A stretch of DNA of 13,348 nt from Paratractidigestivibacter sp963649365 (lineage in GTDB: Bacteria; Actinomycetota; Coriobacteriia; Coriobacteriales; Atopobiaceae): contig CAVJHQ010000067.1 of the NCBI GenBank assembly GCA_963649365.1, positions 1-13,348 on the forward strand, in the 5' to 3' direction. Position numbers and translations under genes: made by a program. Every line of letters begins with the position of its first letter. Positions within the stretch are counted from its first letter, which is position 1. Below the pieces are notes generated by a model. It did no database searches. It saw only the letters and a program-made list of their open reading frames with translations, and was not told where the DNA came from. Below are positions 1-7,927 of the stretch, one piece after another.

Positions 1-192
1 TCCCAGGTCTGCACCGTGGGCGACACCGTCCAGGTGAAGGTCATGGAGATCGACCTCGACCGTCGTCGTATCTCCCTCTCCATGAAGGCCGCCGCCGAGA
101 CCCTCGGCACCGAGGTTGAGGTCAAGCCTCTCCCCGAGTCCGAGAAGCCGGCCGAGGAGGCCGCCGAGGCCGAGGAGACCGTCGAGGAGTAA
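1..192 (+). CDS. rpsA: 30S ribosomal protein S1, C-terminal end (partial)
   Basis: The frame is open from the window edge to a TAA at 190-192, giving the last 63 residues. It begins inside an S1-type (OB-fold) RNA-binding repeat: the pattern VGDTVQVKVMEIDLDRRRIS followed by LSMK is the typical end of such a repeat. After it comes a Glu/Ala-rich acidic tail (EEAAEAEETVEE), common at the C-terminus of bacterial S1. S1 binds mRNA on the 30S subunit and helps start translation. The 5' part lies outside the window, so the number of S1 repeats cannot be counted. Another multi-repeat S1-domain protein is possible, but a lone S1 repeat with an acidic tail followed by a terminator fits rpsA best. A hairpin terminator begins 28 bases after the stop. 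Confidence 0.8.
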   Translation, partial: SQVCTVGDTVQVKVMEIDLDRRRISLSMKAAAETLGTEVEVKPLPESEKPAEEAAEAEETVEE

Positions 193-219
193 CTCCCTCA
201 CGTGTTTTTGCCTGAAGAA

Positions 220-248
220 GGGCCGTCCGTTATCGGGCGGCCCTTTTT
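220..248 (+). terminator. Rho-independent terminator of rpsA
   Basis: A 10-bp stem, GGGCCGTCCG (220-229) with CGGGCGGCCC (234-243), has a TTAT loop and one G-U pair, and is followed at once by five T (244-248). It stands 28 bases after the rpsA stop and separates rpsA from the transporter operon. Confidence 0.9.
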
Positions 249-430
249 GCGTTGCGCTCTTATTGGCAGTGCGTTGCGGGAACCGGCCCGACGGCGGTTG
301 CGGGCGGTACCCATGCGAGGCGGTCTTCGCCGATGTGGCCTTTGTGTTTCAGGTTACGAATCAAACGACCGTAAAAGCGCCGTTCGCGGTGGGTTGAGCG
401 GCATTTTCTTTGAAAGCATGTTACAAGGAC

Positions 431-458
431 TTACCTATACAGCCGTCTTCCCAATAAT
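431..458 (+). promoter_or_regulatory. Possible promoter of the peptide transporter operon
   Basis: In the only AT-rich patch upstream of the operon, AATAAT (453-458, five of six bases match the -10 consensus) follows TTACCT (431-436, a weak -35) after 16 bases. A better -35 word, TTGAAA (410-415), has no good -10 at 17 bases; TATACA at 436 is 20 bases away. The promoter is probably in 410-460, but which hexamers are used is uncertain. Confidence 0.3.
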
Positions 459-511
459 GAACTAGTGCCTGCTCACGGCGGCTATTGTTCGCCACATTTG
501 CAGGTGCGTGA

Positions 512-535
512 TGCGCGCGAAAAGGGACGCGCGCA
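512..535 (+). other. Leader hairpin just before the transporter gene RBS
   Basis: TGCGCGCG (512-519) pairs perfectly with CGCGCGCA (528-535) around an eight-base purine loop AAAAGGGA. The stem ends eight bases before the AGAAAGG ribosome binding site of the binding-protein gene. No U-tract follows, so it is not a terminator. It could stabilise the mRNA or affect translation; this is inference. Confidence 0.45.
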
Positions 536-558
536 GACCAGACAGAAAGGTTCGCATC

Positions 559-2184
559 ATGATGCACAGCGTTTCTCGCCGCAACTTCCTCAAGGGGGGG
601 CTTGCCGCCGCTTCCGTCGCCGGCCTTGCCGCCTGCGGCTCTTCGAGCGACTCTAGCTCCAGCTCCGACGGCGCTAAGAAGAAGATCCTGCGCTGGGGCC
701 AGTCCAACGCCAAGCTCGGCCTCGACATGCAGAAGTCCACGAACTCCGGCTCCGCCGCCATCTCCGAGTCCATCTTCGAGGCCCCGCTTCGCTGGACCGA
801 GGACAACGAGCTCGTCACCTGCCTGCTCACCGAGATTCCGACCTTCGAGTCCGACGGCCTCACCCTGCACTGCACCCTCAAGGAGGGCATCAAGTTCCAC
901 GACGGCACCACGCTGACCGCCAACGACGTGAAGTACACCTTCGAGCGTATGTTCACCCCGGCCACGGCCGCCAAGTCCACCTATATGTACGACAAGATCG
1001 CGGGCGCGACCGAGATGCTCGCTGGCACCGCCACCGAGCTTTCCGGCCTCACCGTCGAGGACGACACCCACTTCACCTTCACCCTTACCGAGCCGATGAG
1101 CTCCTTCGTCTCGAACTTGGGCATCTCCTACGCCCAGATCTTCCCGAAGGACGCCTGTGAGGCCGCCGGCGACAAGTGGGGCTGGGGCACCGATTGCATC
1201 GGCACCGGTAAGTACAAGGTCGCTTCCAACGACGACACCACTGAGGTCGTCCTCGAGAAGTTCGCCGACTATCACGACGGCGAGCCTGCCCTCGACGAGA
1301 TCGACATCATCTACTACGACGACAACAACACCAAGCTCATGGCCTATAAGAACGGCGACATCGACTGGTGCGACCTCTCCGCCGACCTGCTTTCGCAGTA
1401 CCAGGCCGACGCCGACGTCAAGGACGACATCGTGCTGTACGACACCCTTGGCGTCCACTTCGTGAACCTGAACCTCAGCTCCGACAACCTCAAGGACGTC
1501 AAGGTTCGCCAGGCCCTCTCGCTGGCCATTGACCGCCAGGCCCTTATCGACAACACGCTGGCCGGCGCCGGCACGGCCGCCGGCTGCTGGCTCGCCCCCG
1601 CGACCCCGGGCCACGACGACTCCGCGACCCTTGCCTACGACCCCGAGAAGGCCAAGCAGCTCCTCTCTGAGGCCGGTGTCTCGGACCTCACCCTCGACTG
1701 CAAGGTGCGCAAGGGCCAGTACGAGAAGTACATGACGGTCGTCCAGTCCTACTTCAAGGAGATTGGCGTCACCATGAACCTCTCCGTCGAGGACAATGGC
1801 GTGTGGTCTTCCGACTGGGCCGACGGCAACCTCGAACTCACCGCGCTCGGCTGGTACCCGCTGTTCGCCGACGCCGACAACCACATGTACACCTACTTCT
1901 ACAGCTCCAACGCCGCCAAGAAGTCCTCGTTCTACAACAACTCCGAGGTCGACGATCTTCTTACCCGCGCCCGTGTCTCGCAGGACCAGGACGAGCGCGC
2001 GAGCCTCTACAAGCAGGCCGACGAGATCATCTGCCACGAGGACTACGCCACCATCCCGCTGTTCTGGCCCAAGGGCTCCTTCGTCGCCAAGTCCTACGTG
2101 AAGAACGCCAAGTGCGGCAACCTCATCTACCACTTCTTCGACCTCGACGTCGACACCGACGATCCCGACTACACCGCTGCGTAA
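559..2184 (+). CDS. Peptide ABC transporter substrate-binding lipoprotein (family 5, DppA/OppA-like)
   Basis: This 541-residue protein is the binding component of a di/oligopeptide importer. The N-terminus carries a twin-arginine motif, SRRNFLK (residues 6-12), a short hydrophobic stretch and a lipobox ending LAAC (Cys26), so it is probably exported folded by Tat and lipid-anchored outside the membrane. A Ser/Asp-rich linker follows. The body resembles family 5 solute-binding proteins, including the conserved KVRQALSLAIDRQ segment (315-327) and a Trp/Tyr-rich C-terminal half. Length is close to E. coli DppA/OppA. I chose ATG 559 because AGAAAGG (544-550) lies eight bases upstream and the Tat motif then begins at once; an in-frame ATG at 508 adds 17 residues without an RBS. 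It is the first gene of the operon. The exact ligand (dipeptide or oligopeptide) cannot be read from sequence; a nickel or opine ligand is less likely given the peptidase neighbours. Confidence 0.93.
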   Translation: MMHSVSRRNFLKGGLAAASVAGLAACGSSSDSSSSSDGAKKKILRWGQSNAKLGLDMQKSTNSGSAAISESIFEAPLRWTEDNELVTCLLTEIPTFESDGLTLHCTLKEGIKFHDGTTLTANDVKYTFERMFTPATAAKSTYMYDKIAGATEMLAGTATELSGLTVEDDTHFTFTLTEPMSSFVSNLGISYAQIFPKDACEAAGDKWGWGTDCIGTGKYKVASNDDTTEVVLEKFADYHDGEPALDEIDIIYYDDNNTKLMAYKNGDIDWCDLSADLLSQYQADADVKDDIVLYDTLGVHFVNLNLSSDNLKDVKVRQALSLAIDRQALIDNTLAGAGTAAGCWLAPATPGHDDSATLAYDPEKAKQLLSEAGVSDLTLDCKVRKGQYEKYMTVVQSYFKEIGVTMNLSVEDNGVWSSDWADGNLELTALGWYPLFADADNHMYTYFYSSNAAKKSSFYNNSEVDDLLTRARVSQDQDERASLYKQADEIICHEDYATIPLFWPKGSFVAKSYVKNAKCGNLIYHFFDLDVDTDDPDYTAA

Positions 2185-2208
2185 CGGTTCATCTCGGCTG
2201 TTTTACGG

Positions 2209-2242
2209 GCGCTCCGGTCGCGCATCAGCGCTTCCGGGGCGC
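2209..2242 (+). other. Intercistronic stem-loop between binding-protein and permease genes
   Basis: GCGCTCCGG (2209-2217) pairs with CCGGGGCGC (2234-2242), nine pairs including one G-U, with a smaller CGC/GCG pairing inside the loop. No T-run follows, so it should not terminate fully. In binding-protein operons such hairpins often protect the upstream message and give more binding protein than permease; that role is inferred here. A second small hairpin, AGGGAC/GTCCCT (2277-2295), sits just before the permease RBS. Confidence 0.5.
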
Positions 2243-2317
2243 ACGCGTTTGGAAGAAGCGCGGGGCCCAGGGCCCGAGGGACTGTGCCCGTCCCTGCGTG
2301 AGAAAGGAGACGCAAGG

Positions 2318-3253
2318 ATGAGAGACTATCTCATCAAGAGGATCTTGCTGGCCATAGGCGTCATCTTCGCCATCAGCGCCATCACGTTCTTCGTGCTCAA
2401 CATCGTGCCGGGCGATCCCGTGCGCGTCATGGTGGGCGACATGGCCGATGAGGCCACGATCCAGCGCGTCAGGGAGCAGATGGGTTTGAACAAGCCTGTG
2501 CTCGAGCAGTTCATCAACTGGCTCGGCAACATGCTCCATGGCGATTTCGGCACCTCGTACACGCAGCGCAAGGACGTTGCGGTGCTCATGGGGCAGGCCT
2601 TCGGCGTGACCGTCAGGCTTGCGGGCTTTGCGTATCTCTTCGCCTTGGCGCTGGGGCTTGTGGTGGGCGTGCTAGCCGCCGTTAACCACGGGCGTGCGGC
2701 CGACCGCGTCCTCATGGCCATCTCGATCTTCGGCATCAGCGCGCCGGCCTTCTGGGTGGCCGTTATCCTCCAGATCGTCTTTGCCCTCGCCCTCAAGTGG
2801 TTCCCGCTCTCGGGCATTAAGACCTGGCAAGCGTTCGTCCTGCCCGTGTGTGCCCTCGGCGTGCGCTACGCGGCCTCCATCGCCCGCGTCACGCGCACCT
2901 CTATGCTCGAGGTCCTCTCGCAGGACTTCATGCGCACCGCCGAGGCCAAGGGCGTGCGTAAATGGGTCATCATCCTGCGCCACGGGCTTCGCAACGCGCT
3001 TATCCCCATCATCACCATCGCGGGCACGCAGCTCGGCGACATCTTCACGGGCTCCATCCTCATCGAGTCCATCTTTGCCATGCCGGGCATGGGCAAGCTT
3101 CTGCTCGACGCCATCAACGCCCGCGACCTGCCGCTTATTCAGGGCGGCGTCATGTACATCGCGCTTATCTGCGTCGTGGTCTACCTTGTTGTCGACATCC
3201 TGTACGCCGTCGTTGACCCGCGCATCCGTCTTGGGGGAGGGGAAAGCAACTAA
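2318..3253 (+). CDS. Peptide ABC transporter permease (DppB/OppB-type)
   Basis: This 311-residue inner-membrane protein forms half of the transport channel. It starts with the family hallmark, a Tyr-Leu-Ile-Lys-Arg-Ile stretch leading into the first membrane helix (about residues 4-28), then an external loop with the NIVPGDPVR pattern, and five further hydrophobic segments. The ATPase-contacting EAA loop is clear at about 205-232 (TAEAKGVRKWVIILRHGLRN, then ALIP). The C-terminus, ending VDPRIRLGGG, is typical. ATG 2318 is preferred because GAAAGGAGA (2302-2310) is seven bases upstream; an in-frame upstream ATG at 2249 would add a Gly/Pro/Glu stretch out of keeping with the family. It is separated from the binding-protein gene by 133 bases with hairpins, and its stop overlaps the start of the next permease by one base (TAATG), indicating translational coupling. 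Confidence 0.95.
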   Translation: MRDYLIKRILLAIGVIFAISAITFFVLNIVPGDPVRVMVGDMADEATIQRVREQMGLNKPVLEQFINWLGNMLHGDFGTSYTQRKDVAVLMGQAFGVTVRLAGFAYLFALALGLVVGVLAAVNHGRAADRVLMAISIFGISAPAFWVAVILQIVFALALKWFPLSGIKTWQAFVLPVCALGVRYAASIARVTRTSMLEVLSQDFMRTAEAKGVRKWVIILRHGLRNALIPIITIAGTQLGDIFTGSILIESIFAMPGMGKLLLDAINARDLPLIQGGVMYIALICVVVYLVVDILYAVVDPRIRLGGGESN

Positions 3254-4206
3254 TGGGACTTCTTTCGAGCGATAAAAACGACTCCCGCGTCCAGAAGGCC
3301 GAGCGCGTCGCGGCCGACGCCTCCGCCGCGATCGCGGCCGACAGAGCCGGCGCCAAGAAGCGCGCCCAGAGCTACTGGGCCGTGAGCTGGAACATCTTCA
3401 AGAAGAACAAGCTCGGCATGGTCTGCCTCGTCGTGGTTGCCCTGCTCACGTTCATAGCGATTCTGGCGCCGCTGCTGGCGCCCTACGACCCGGACGCCCA
3501 GGAAATCACCAACATGCTTCAGGCCCCTGGCGGGGCGCATCTGTTCGGCACCGACGAGTACGGCCGCGACATCCTTTCGCGCGTCATCTACGGCTGCCGC
3601 ATCTCGCTTTCCGTCGGCGTCGTCTCGCAGGCCATCGCACTCGTCATCGGTTTCGCCGCGGGCGTCTGCGCCGGCTACTTCGGCGGCAAGGTCGACTCGG
3701 TCATCTCCTTCGTGATCCAGGTCTTCTCGAGTTTCCCGTTCCTGCTCTTCGCCATCGTCGTGATGTTCGCCATGGGACCCGGCCTCGTGAACCTCTACGT
3801 CGCCCTCGGCCTTCTGAGCTGGACCTCCACGGCGCGCCTCATCCGCGGCGACGTCATGCGCCTCAAAGGCTCCGAGTACATCCAGAGCTGCATCCTCTCG
3901 GGCGGCAAGCCCATGCGCATCATCATGAAGCACTTGCTGCCCAACTGCATCTCGACCCTGATCGTCGTCTCGACCCTGGGCATCCCGAGCGCCATCCTCT
4001 CCGAGGCGTCGCTCTCGTTCCTCGGCCTCGGCGTCCAGCCGCCGATGAGCTCCTGGGGCCAGATGATCAGCGCCTCCCAGCCCTACATCCAGACCTGTAC
4101 CTACTACTCCGTGATCCCTGGCATCGCCATCATCATCACGGTCATGGCGTTCAACCTGCTCGGCGACGCCATGCGCGACGCCCTCGACCCCAAGATGCGC
4201 TCCTAA
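3253..4206 (+). CDS. Peptide ABC transporter permease (DppC/OppC-type)
   Basis: The 317-residue partner of the upstream permease. It has a charged Ala/Lys/Arg-rich cytoplasmic N-terminus (about 45 residues) and then the OppC N-terminal pattern (WNIFKKNKLGMVCLVVVALL), followed by PYDPDAQ and GTDEYGRDILSRVIYG, both highly characteristic of DppC/OppC. Five more hydrophobic segments follow. The EAA-like loop is at about 197-236 (IRGDVMRLKGSEYIQSC to HLLPNCIST). The ending GDAMRDALDPKMRS is also typical. The start ATG shares a base with the previous stop, and GGGGGAGGGG lies just upstream as RBS. I see no truncation or missing segment. It pairs with the DppB-type subunit to form the channel in the membrane. 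Confidence 0.95.
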   Translation: MGLLSSDKNDSRVQKAERVAADASAAIAADRAGAKKRAQSYWAVSWNIFKKNKLGMVCLVVVALLTFIAILAPLLAPYDPDAQEITNMLQAPGGAHLFGTDEYGRDILSRVIYGCRISLSVGVVSQAIALVIGFAAGVCAGYFGGKVDSVISFVIQVFSSFPFLLFAIVVMFAMGPGLVNLYVALGLLSWTSTARLIRGDVMRLKGSEYIQSCILSGGKPMRIIMKHLLPNCISTLIVVSTLGIPSAILSEASLSFLGLGVQPPMSSWGQMISASQPYIQTCTYYSVIPGIAIIITVMAFNLLGDAMRDALDPKMRS

Positions 4207-4221
4207 GGAGGGGAGATACAC

Positions 4222-5304
<1,083 letters not shown>

Positions 5305-5305
5305 C

Positions 5306-6349
5306 ATGTCGCAAGACGCCCGCAACAACGACGTGGTGCTTAAGGTCGAGCACCTCACCAAGCACTATCCCATCAAGAAGGGCCTGTTCTCCAAGTCCGA
5401 CGCCTGCGTCCACGCGCTCGAGGACGCCTCCTTTGAGGTTCACCGCGGCGAGACCTTCGCCATCGTCGGCGAGTCCGGCTGCGGCAAGTCCACCACGGGC
5501 AAGTGCGTCCTGCGCCTGACCGAGCCGACCTCCGGCGAGGTTTGGCTCGACGGCGTGGACTTCACCAAGCTCAAGGGCGAGGAGCTCACCCGTGCCCGCC
5601 AGAAGATGAAGCTCATCTTTCAGGACCCGTACTCCTCGCTGAACCCGCGCATGACGGTCGCCGACATCATCGCCGAGCCCATCGACATCGCCGGCACCTA
5701 CAAGACCCGTGCCGAGCGTGATGCCCGCGTCGAGGAGATTATGGAGGCGGTCGGCCTCGACCTCGCGTTCAAGTACCGCTACCCGCACGAGTTCTCCGGC
5801 GGTCAGCGCCAGCGCATCGGCATCGCCCGCGCCATCGTCCTCGAGCCCGAGATCGTCGTCTGCGACGAGCCCGTCTCGGCCCTCGACGTCTCGGTCCAGG
5901 CCAAGGTCATCAACCTGCTCGAGAAACTTCAGGAGCAGCTCGGCCTCGCGTACGTGTTCATCAGCCACGACCTCTCGGTCGTCAAGCACATCTCCGACAC
6001 GGTTATGGTCATGTACCTCGGCCACACGATGGAGCTGGCGAGCAAGGACGACCTCTTCGGTGAGCCGCTGCACCCCTACACGAAGGCCCTGCTCGACGTC
6101 ATCCCGCGCATCCGCCACGAGCGTATCCAGGACAAGAAGGTCCTTGAGGGCGACGTCCCCTCGCCGACGAACCCGCCCGCGGGCTGCGTCTTCCACACCC
6201 GCTGCGTCCACTGCATGAAGGTCTGCTGCGAGCGTGCGCCGGAGTTCCGCGAGGTCAAGCCCGGCCACAAGTGCGCGTGCCACCTCTTCGACGAGGGGCT
6301 CACGGACGCCGAGCGCGAGCACGTGGACATCGCGGTCTCCGAGGTCTAA
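5306..6349 (+). CDS. Peptide ABC transporter ATP-binding protein (DppF/OppF-type)
   Basis: The second ATPase of the transporter, 347 residues. The start HLTKHYPIKKGLF is the DppF/OppF pattern. Walker A GESGCGKS is at 55-62, the Q-loop is in FQDPYSSLNPRMTV, the signature FSGGQRQR starts at 163, Walker B ends CDEP (Asp187, Glu188) and the switch His is in FISHDLS. The C-terminal tail has HPYTKALL and then a cysteine-dense segment (Cys294, 300, 303, 307, 308, 323, 325), richer than in the DppD-type partner. The last 20 or so residues are acidic. The gene starts one base after the previous stop, with GGGGGAG as RBS, so it is surely co-transcribed. It is the last gene of the operon: a strong hairpin follows 52 bases later. 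Confidence 0.95.
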   Translation: MSQDARNNDVVLKVEHLTKHYPIKKGLFSKSDACVHALEDASFEVHRGETFAIVGESGCGKSTTGKCVLRLTEPTSGEVWLDGVDFTKLKGEELTRARQKMKLIFQDPYSSLNPRMTVADIIAEPIDIAGTYKTRAERDARVEEIMEAVGLDLAFKYRYPHEFSGGQRQRIGIARAIVLEPEIVVCDEPVSALDVSVQAKVINLLEKLQEQLGLAYVFISHDLSVVKHISDTVMVMYLGHTMELASKDDLFGEPLHPYTKALLDVIPRIRHERIQDKKVLEGDVPSPTNPPAGCVFHTRCVHCMKVCCERAPEFREVKPGHKCACHLFDEGLTDAEREHVDIAVSEV

Positions 6350-6401
6350 GGGGCGGTTGCGCGTAAGGCGCCGCGGCTTCGTCGCCGCCTCGCCGCCCAC
6401 A

Positions 6402-6440
6402 GCGCCCCTGCGGCACTGCCCGCGGGGGCGCTCTTTCGTT
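6402..6440 (+). terminator. Terminator of the peptide transporter operon
   Basis: GCGCCCCTGCGG (6402-6413) pairs with CCGCGGGGGCGC (6420-6431), 12 pairs with one G-U, around a six-base loop. It is followed by TCTTTCGTT. The T-run is broken, but the very stable stem and its position after the last transporter gene support a terminator. Confidence 0.75.
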
Positions 6441-6503
6441 CAGAGGTTTATTATCGAGCGCGGGGATTCTCTCACGTCCTCGAGGAAAGAAGGATGAGCC
6501 TGC

Positions 6504-7757
6504 ATGTCTGATGTTCTTGATCGCTTTATCCGCTACTGCGAGGTGCCGTCCCAGTCCAACCCGCTGACGGCCGACCGCGTTCCCTCGACCGAGGCACAGT
6601 TCGACATTGCGAACGTCATCGCGGCCGACCTGCGCGAGCTTGGGGCCGAGGACGTCGAGGTCGACGAGCATGCCTACGTGACGGCCCACTGGCCTGCGTC
6701 GGCCGGCGCCGAGGACCTGCCCTGCCTGGGATTCTGCTGCCACATAGACACGGCGTGGCAGAGCTACGGGTCGCCCGTCCACCCCGAGGTTAAGCACTAC
6801 GAGGGCGGCAAGCTCGTCATCGGGCGCGGCCGCGACGGGCGCGAGGTCGCCGTCTCGCCGGAGACGAACCCGCGCTTGGCGCAGATGACCGGCTACGACA
6901 TCGTGACGACCGACGGCACCTCTCTTCTGGGCGGCGACGACAAGGCCGGCGACGCCATGGTGGTCAGCCTCCTCGCGCGCCTGAAGGCCGATCCGACGCT
7001 GCCGCACCCGCGCCTCGCGCTCTCGTTCGTGCCGGACGAGGAGATTGGCCACGGCGCGGCGCTTCTCGATCTCGAGAAGTTCGGGGCTGAGTTCGGCTAC
7101 ACCATCGACGGCGGCCCGCTCGGGGAGTTCTGCTACGAGACGTTCAACGCGGCCGAGGCCAAGGTGCGCGCGCACGGCGTTTCTTGCCACACGGGCACCG
7201 CCAAGGGCATGATGATCAACGCCTCCGAGGCCATCATGCGCTTCCACCAGATGCTGCCCGCCGCGGAGCGCCCCGAGTTCACCGAGGGCTACGACGGCTT
7301 CTTCTATCTCGAGCGCATGAGCGGCGACTGCGAGGAGGCCGCGGCCGACTACATCGTCCGCGACCATGACCAGGCCAAGGTCGAGCGTCGCAAGGACCAG
7401 ATGCGCGCCGCCGTGGAGATGGTGAACTCCCAGATGGGGGAGGGCGTGCTCGAGATTGAGATCTCCGACCAGTACCACAACCTCGCAGACGTGGTCACGC
7501 GCCCCGAGTACGTGCACCTCATCGACAACGCCCGTGCGGCCTATGCCTCGATCGGTGAGGATATGCGCTGCATCCCGATGCGCGGCGGCACCGACGGCAG
7601 CCAGCTGTCGTTCCGCGGCTTCCCGTGCGCGAACCTCTCGGCGTGCTACTACAACGCCCACGGCGTGCGTGAGTTCGTGCCCGTGCCGGAGCTTGAGGCG
7701 ATGGTGGATATGCTGCAAGAGCTCGTCGCCCTCTATGCCCAGCCCCAGGGCCGCTGA
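6504..7757 (+). CDS. pepT: Tripeptide aminopeptidase, peptidase T (M20 family)
   Basis: This 417-residue cytoplasmic zinc enzyme removes the N-terminal residue from tripeptides. The two-metal site is complete: His80-x-Asp82 in the HIDTA motif, GGDDKAG (143-149, metal-bridging Asp), catalytic Glu179-Glu180 in the PDEEIGHG motif, Asp202 in TIDGGPLGE, and His386 in YYNAHGVREF. The lid-domain segment around HTGTAKGMMINA and the GGTDGSQLSFRG motif are PepT hallmarks, and the length matches E. coli PepT. ATG 6504 is chosen because AGAAGGA (6488-6494) is nine bases upstream and the protein then opens like other PepT proteins. An ATG at 6494 opens only a five-codon frame (6494-6511) that overlaps the pepT start. 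The gene lies 63 bases beyond the transporter terminator, so it probably has its own promoter, which I could not place. Its stop codon lies inside a 22-bp inverted-repeat arm (see 7745-7852). Confidence 0.95.
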   Translation: MSDVLDRFIRYCEVPSQSNPLTADRVPSTEAQFDIANVIAADLRELGAEDVEVDEHAYVTAHWPASAGAEDLPCLGFCCHIDTAWQSYGSPVHPEVKHYEGGKLVIGRGRDGREVAVSPETNPRLAQMTGYDIVTTDGTSLLGGDDKAGDAMVVSLLARLKADPTLPHPRLALSFVPDEEIGHGAALLDLEKFGAEFGYTIDGGPLGEFCYETFNAAEAKVRAHGVSCHTGTAKGMMINASEAIMRFHQMLPAAERPEFTEGYDGFFYLERMSGDCEEAAADYIVRDHDQAKVERRKDQMRAAVEMVNSQMGEGVLEIEISDQYHNLADVVTRPEYVHLIDNARAAYASIGEDMRCIPMRGGTDGSQLSFRGFPCANLSACYYNAHGVREFVPVPELEAMVDMLQELVALYAQPQGR

Positions 7758-7852
7758 GGCACCCCGCCTAGGGGCTTCGGCCCTCCTCGCGTAGCTCGAG
7801 TACGCGTCGTCGGGACCGTCGCTCCCTATCCGGGGCGCCTCAGCGGCCCTGG
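7745..7852. repeat. Palindromic element over the pepT 3' end: 22-bp arms, one mismatch
   Basis: The left arm (7745-7766, starting CCAGGGCCGCTGAGGC) and right arm (7831-7852, ending GCCTCAGCGGCCCTGG) are reverse complements at 21 of 22 positions; the mismatch is at 7761. Inside the 64-base loop, TAGGG (7769-7773) can pair with CCCTA (7824-7828), and GCGTA (7789-7793) with TACGC (7801-7805), so the whole segment can fold into one long hairpin. The pepT stop codon (7755-7757) lies in the left arm. No T-run follows the right arm directly. It could be a terminator complex, a small inverted-repeat element or a processing site. Confidence 0.7.
7754..7782. repeat. Direct repeat, copy A (partner at 7861-7888)
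   Basis: It begins CTGAGGCACCCC and ends AGGGGCTTCGGCC. It differs from copy B, 107 bases downstream, by one substitution and one extra base. Its 3' part forms a short UUCG-loop hairpin (GGGGC-TTCG-GCCCT) without a T-run. The first 12 bases are also part of the left arm of the palindrome at 7745-7852. Confidence 0.75.
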
Positions 7853-7860
7853 ATACCTGA

Positions 7861-7888
7861 CTGAGGCGCCCGCCTAGGGGCTTCGGCC
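7861..7888. repeat. Direct repeat, copy B, with terminator-like hairpin
   Basis: It begins CTGAGGCGCCC and ends AGGGGCTTCGGCC. The first 11 bases (7861-7871) are the exact reverse complement of 7833-7843, so this copy competes with copy A for the same partner strand. Its UUCG hairpin (AGGGGC-TTCG-GCCTTT, two G-U pairs) is followed by TCTGGCTTTC, which makes it the more terminator-like of the two copies. Confidence 0.65.
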
Positions 7889-7927
7889 TTTCTGGCTTTC
7901 AATTCCTTCTTACCTAAGGAGAAACAC

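Larger units (their letters stand above)
193..558 (+). other. Intergenic region between rpsA and the peptide transporter operon
   Basis: These 366 bases hold the rpsA terminator, then about 160 bases (250-410) where I see no gene or clear signal apart from a 9-base direct repeat TGCGTTGCG at 248 and 270. An AT-richer stretch at 400-460 is the likely promoter region of the transporter operon, and a leader hairpin lies at 512-535. Reading frames on both strands here lack plausible starts or known domains. I see no recognisable riboswitch or T-box. Confidence 0.6.

Noticed and set aside
248..278. Nine-base direct repeat TGCGTTGCG
   Set aside because: Too short and isolated to assign a role; the first copy begins in the terminator's T-run.
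508..558. Upstream in-frame start for the binding protein
   Set aside because: It would add 17 basic residues ahead of the Tat motif, lies across the leader hairpin and has no RBS.
421..2133. Long minus-strand open frame (570 codons) opposite the binding-protein gene
   Set aside because: Its translation is low-complexity Val/Gly/Glu/Leu text with no domain, typical of the antisense frame of GC-rich genes. The plus-strand gene has a clear signal peptide, family motifs and RBS.
2249..2317. Upstream in-frame start for the DppB-type permease
   Set aside because: The added Gly/Pro/Glu-rich text is foreign to the family and there is a strong RBS for ATG 2318.
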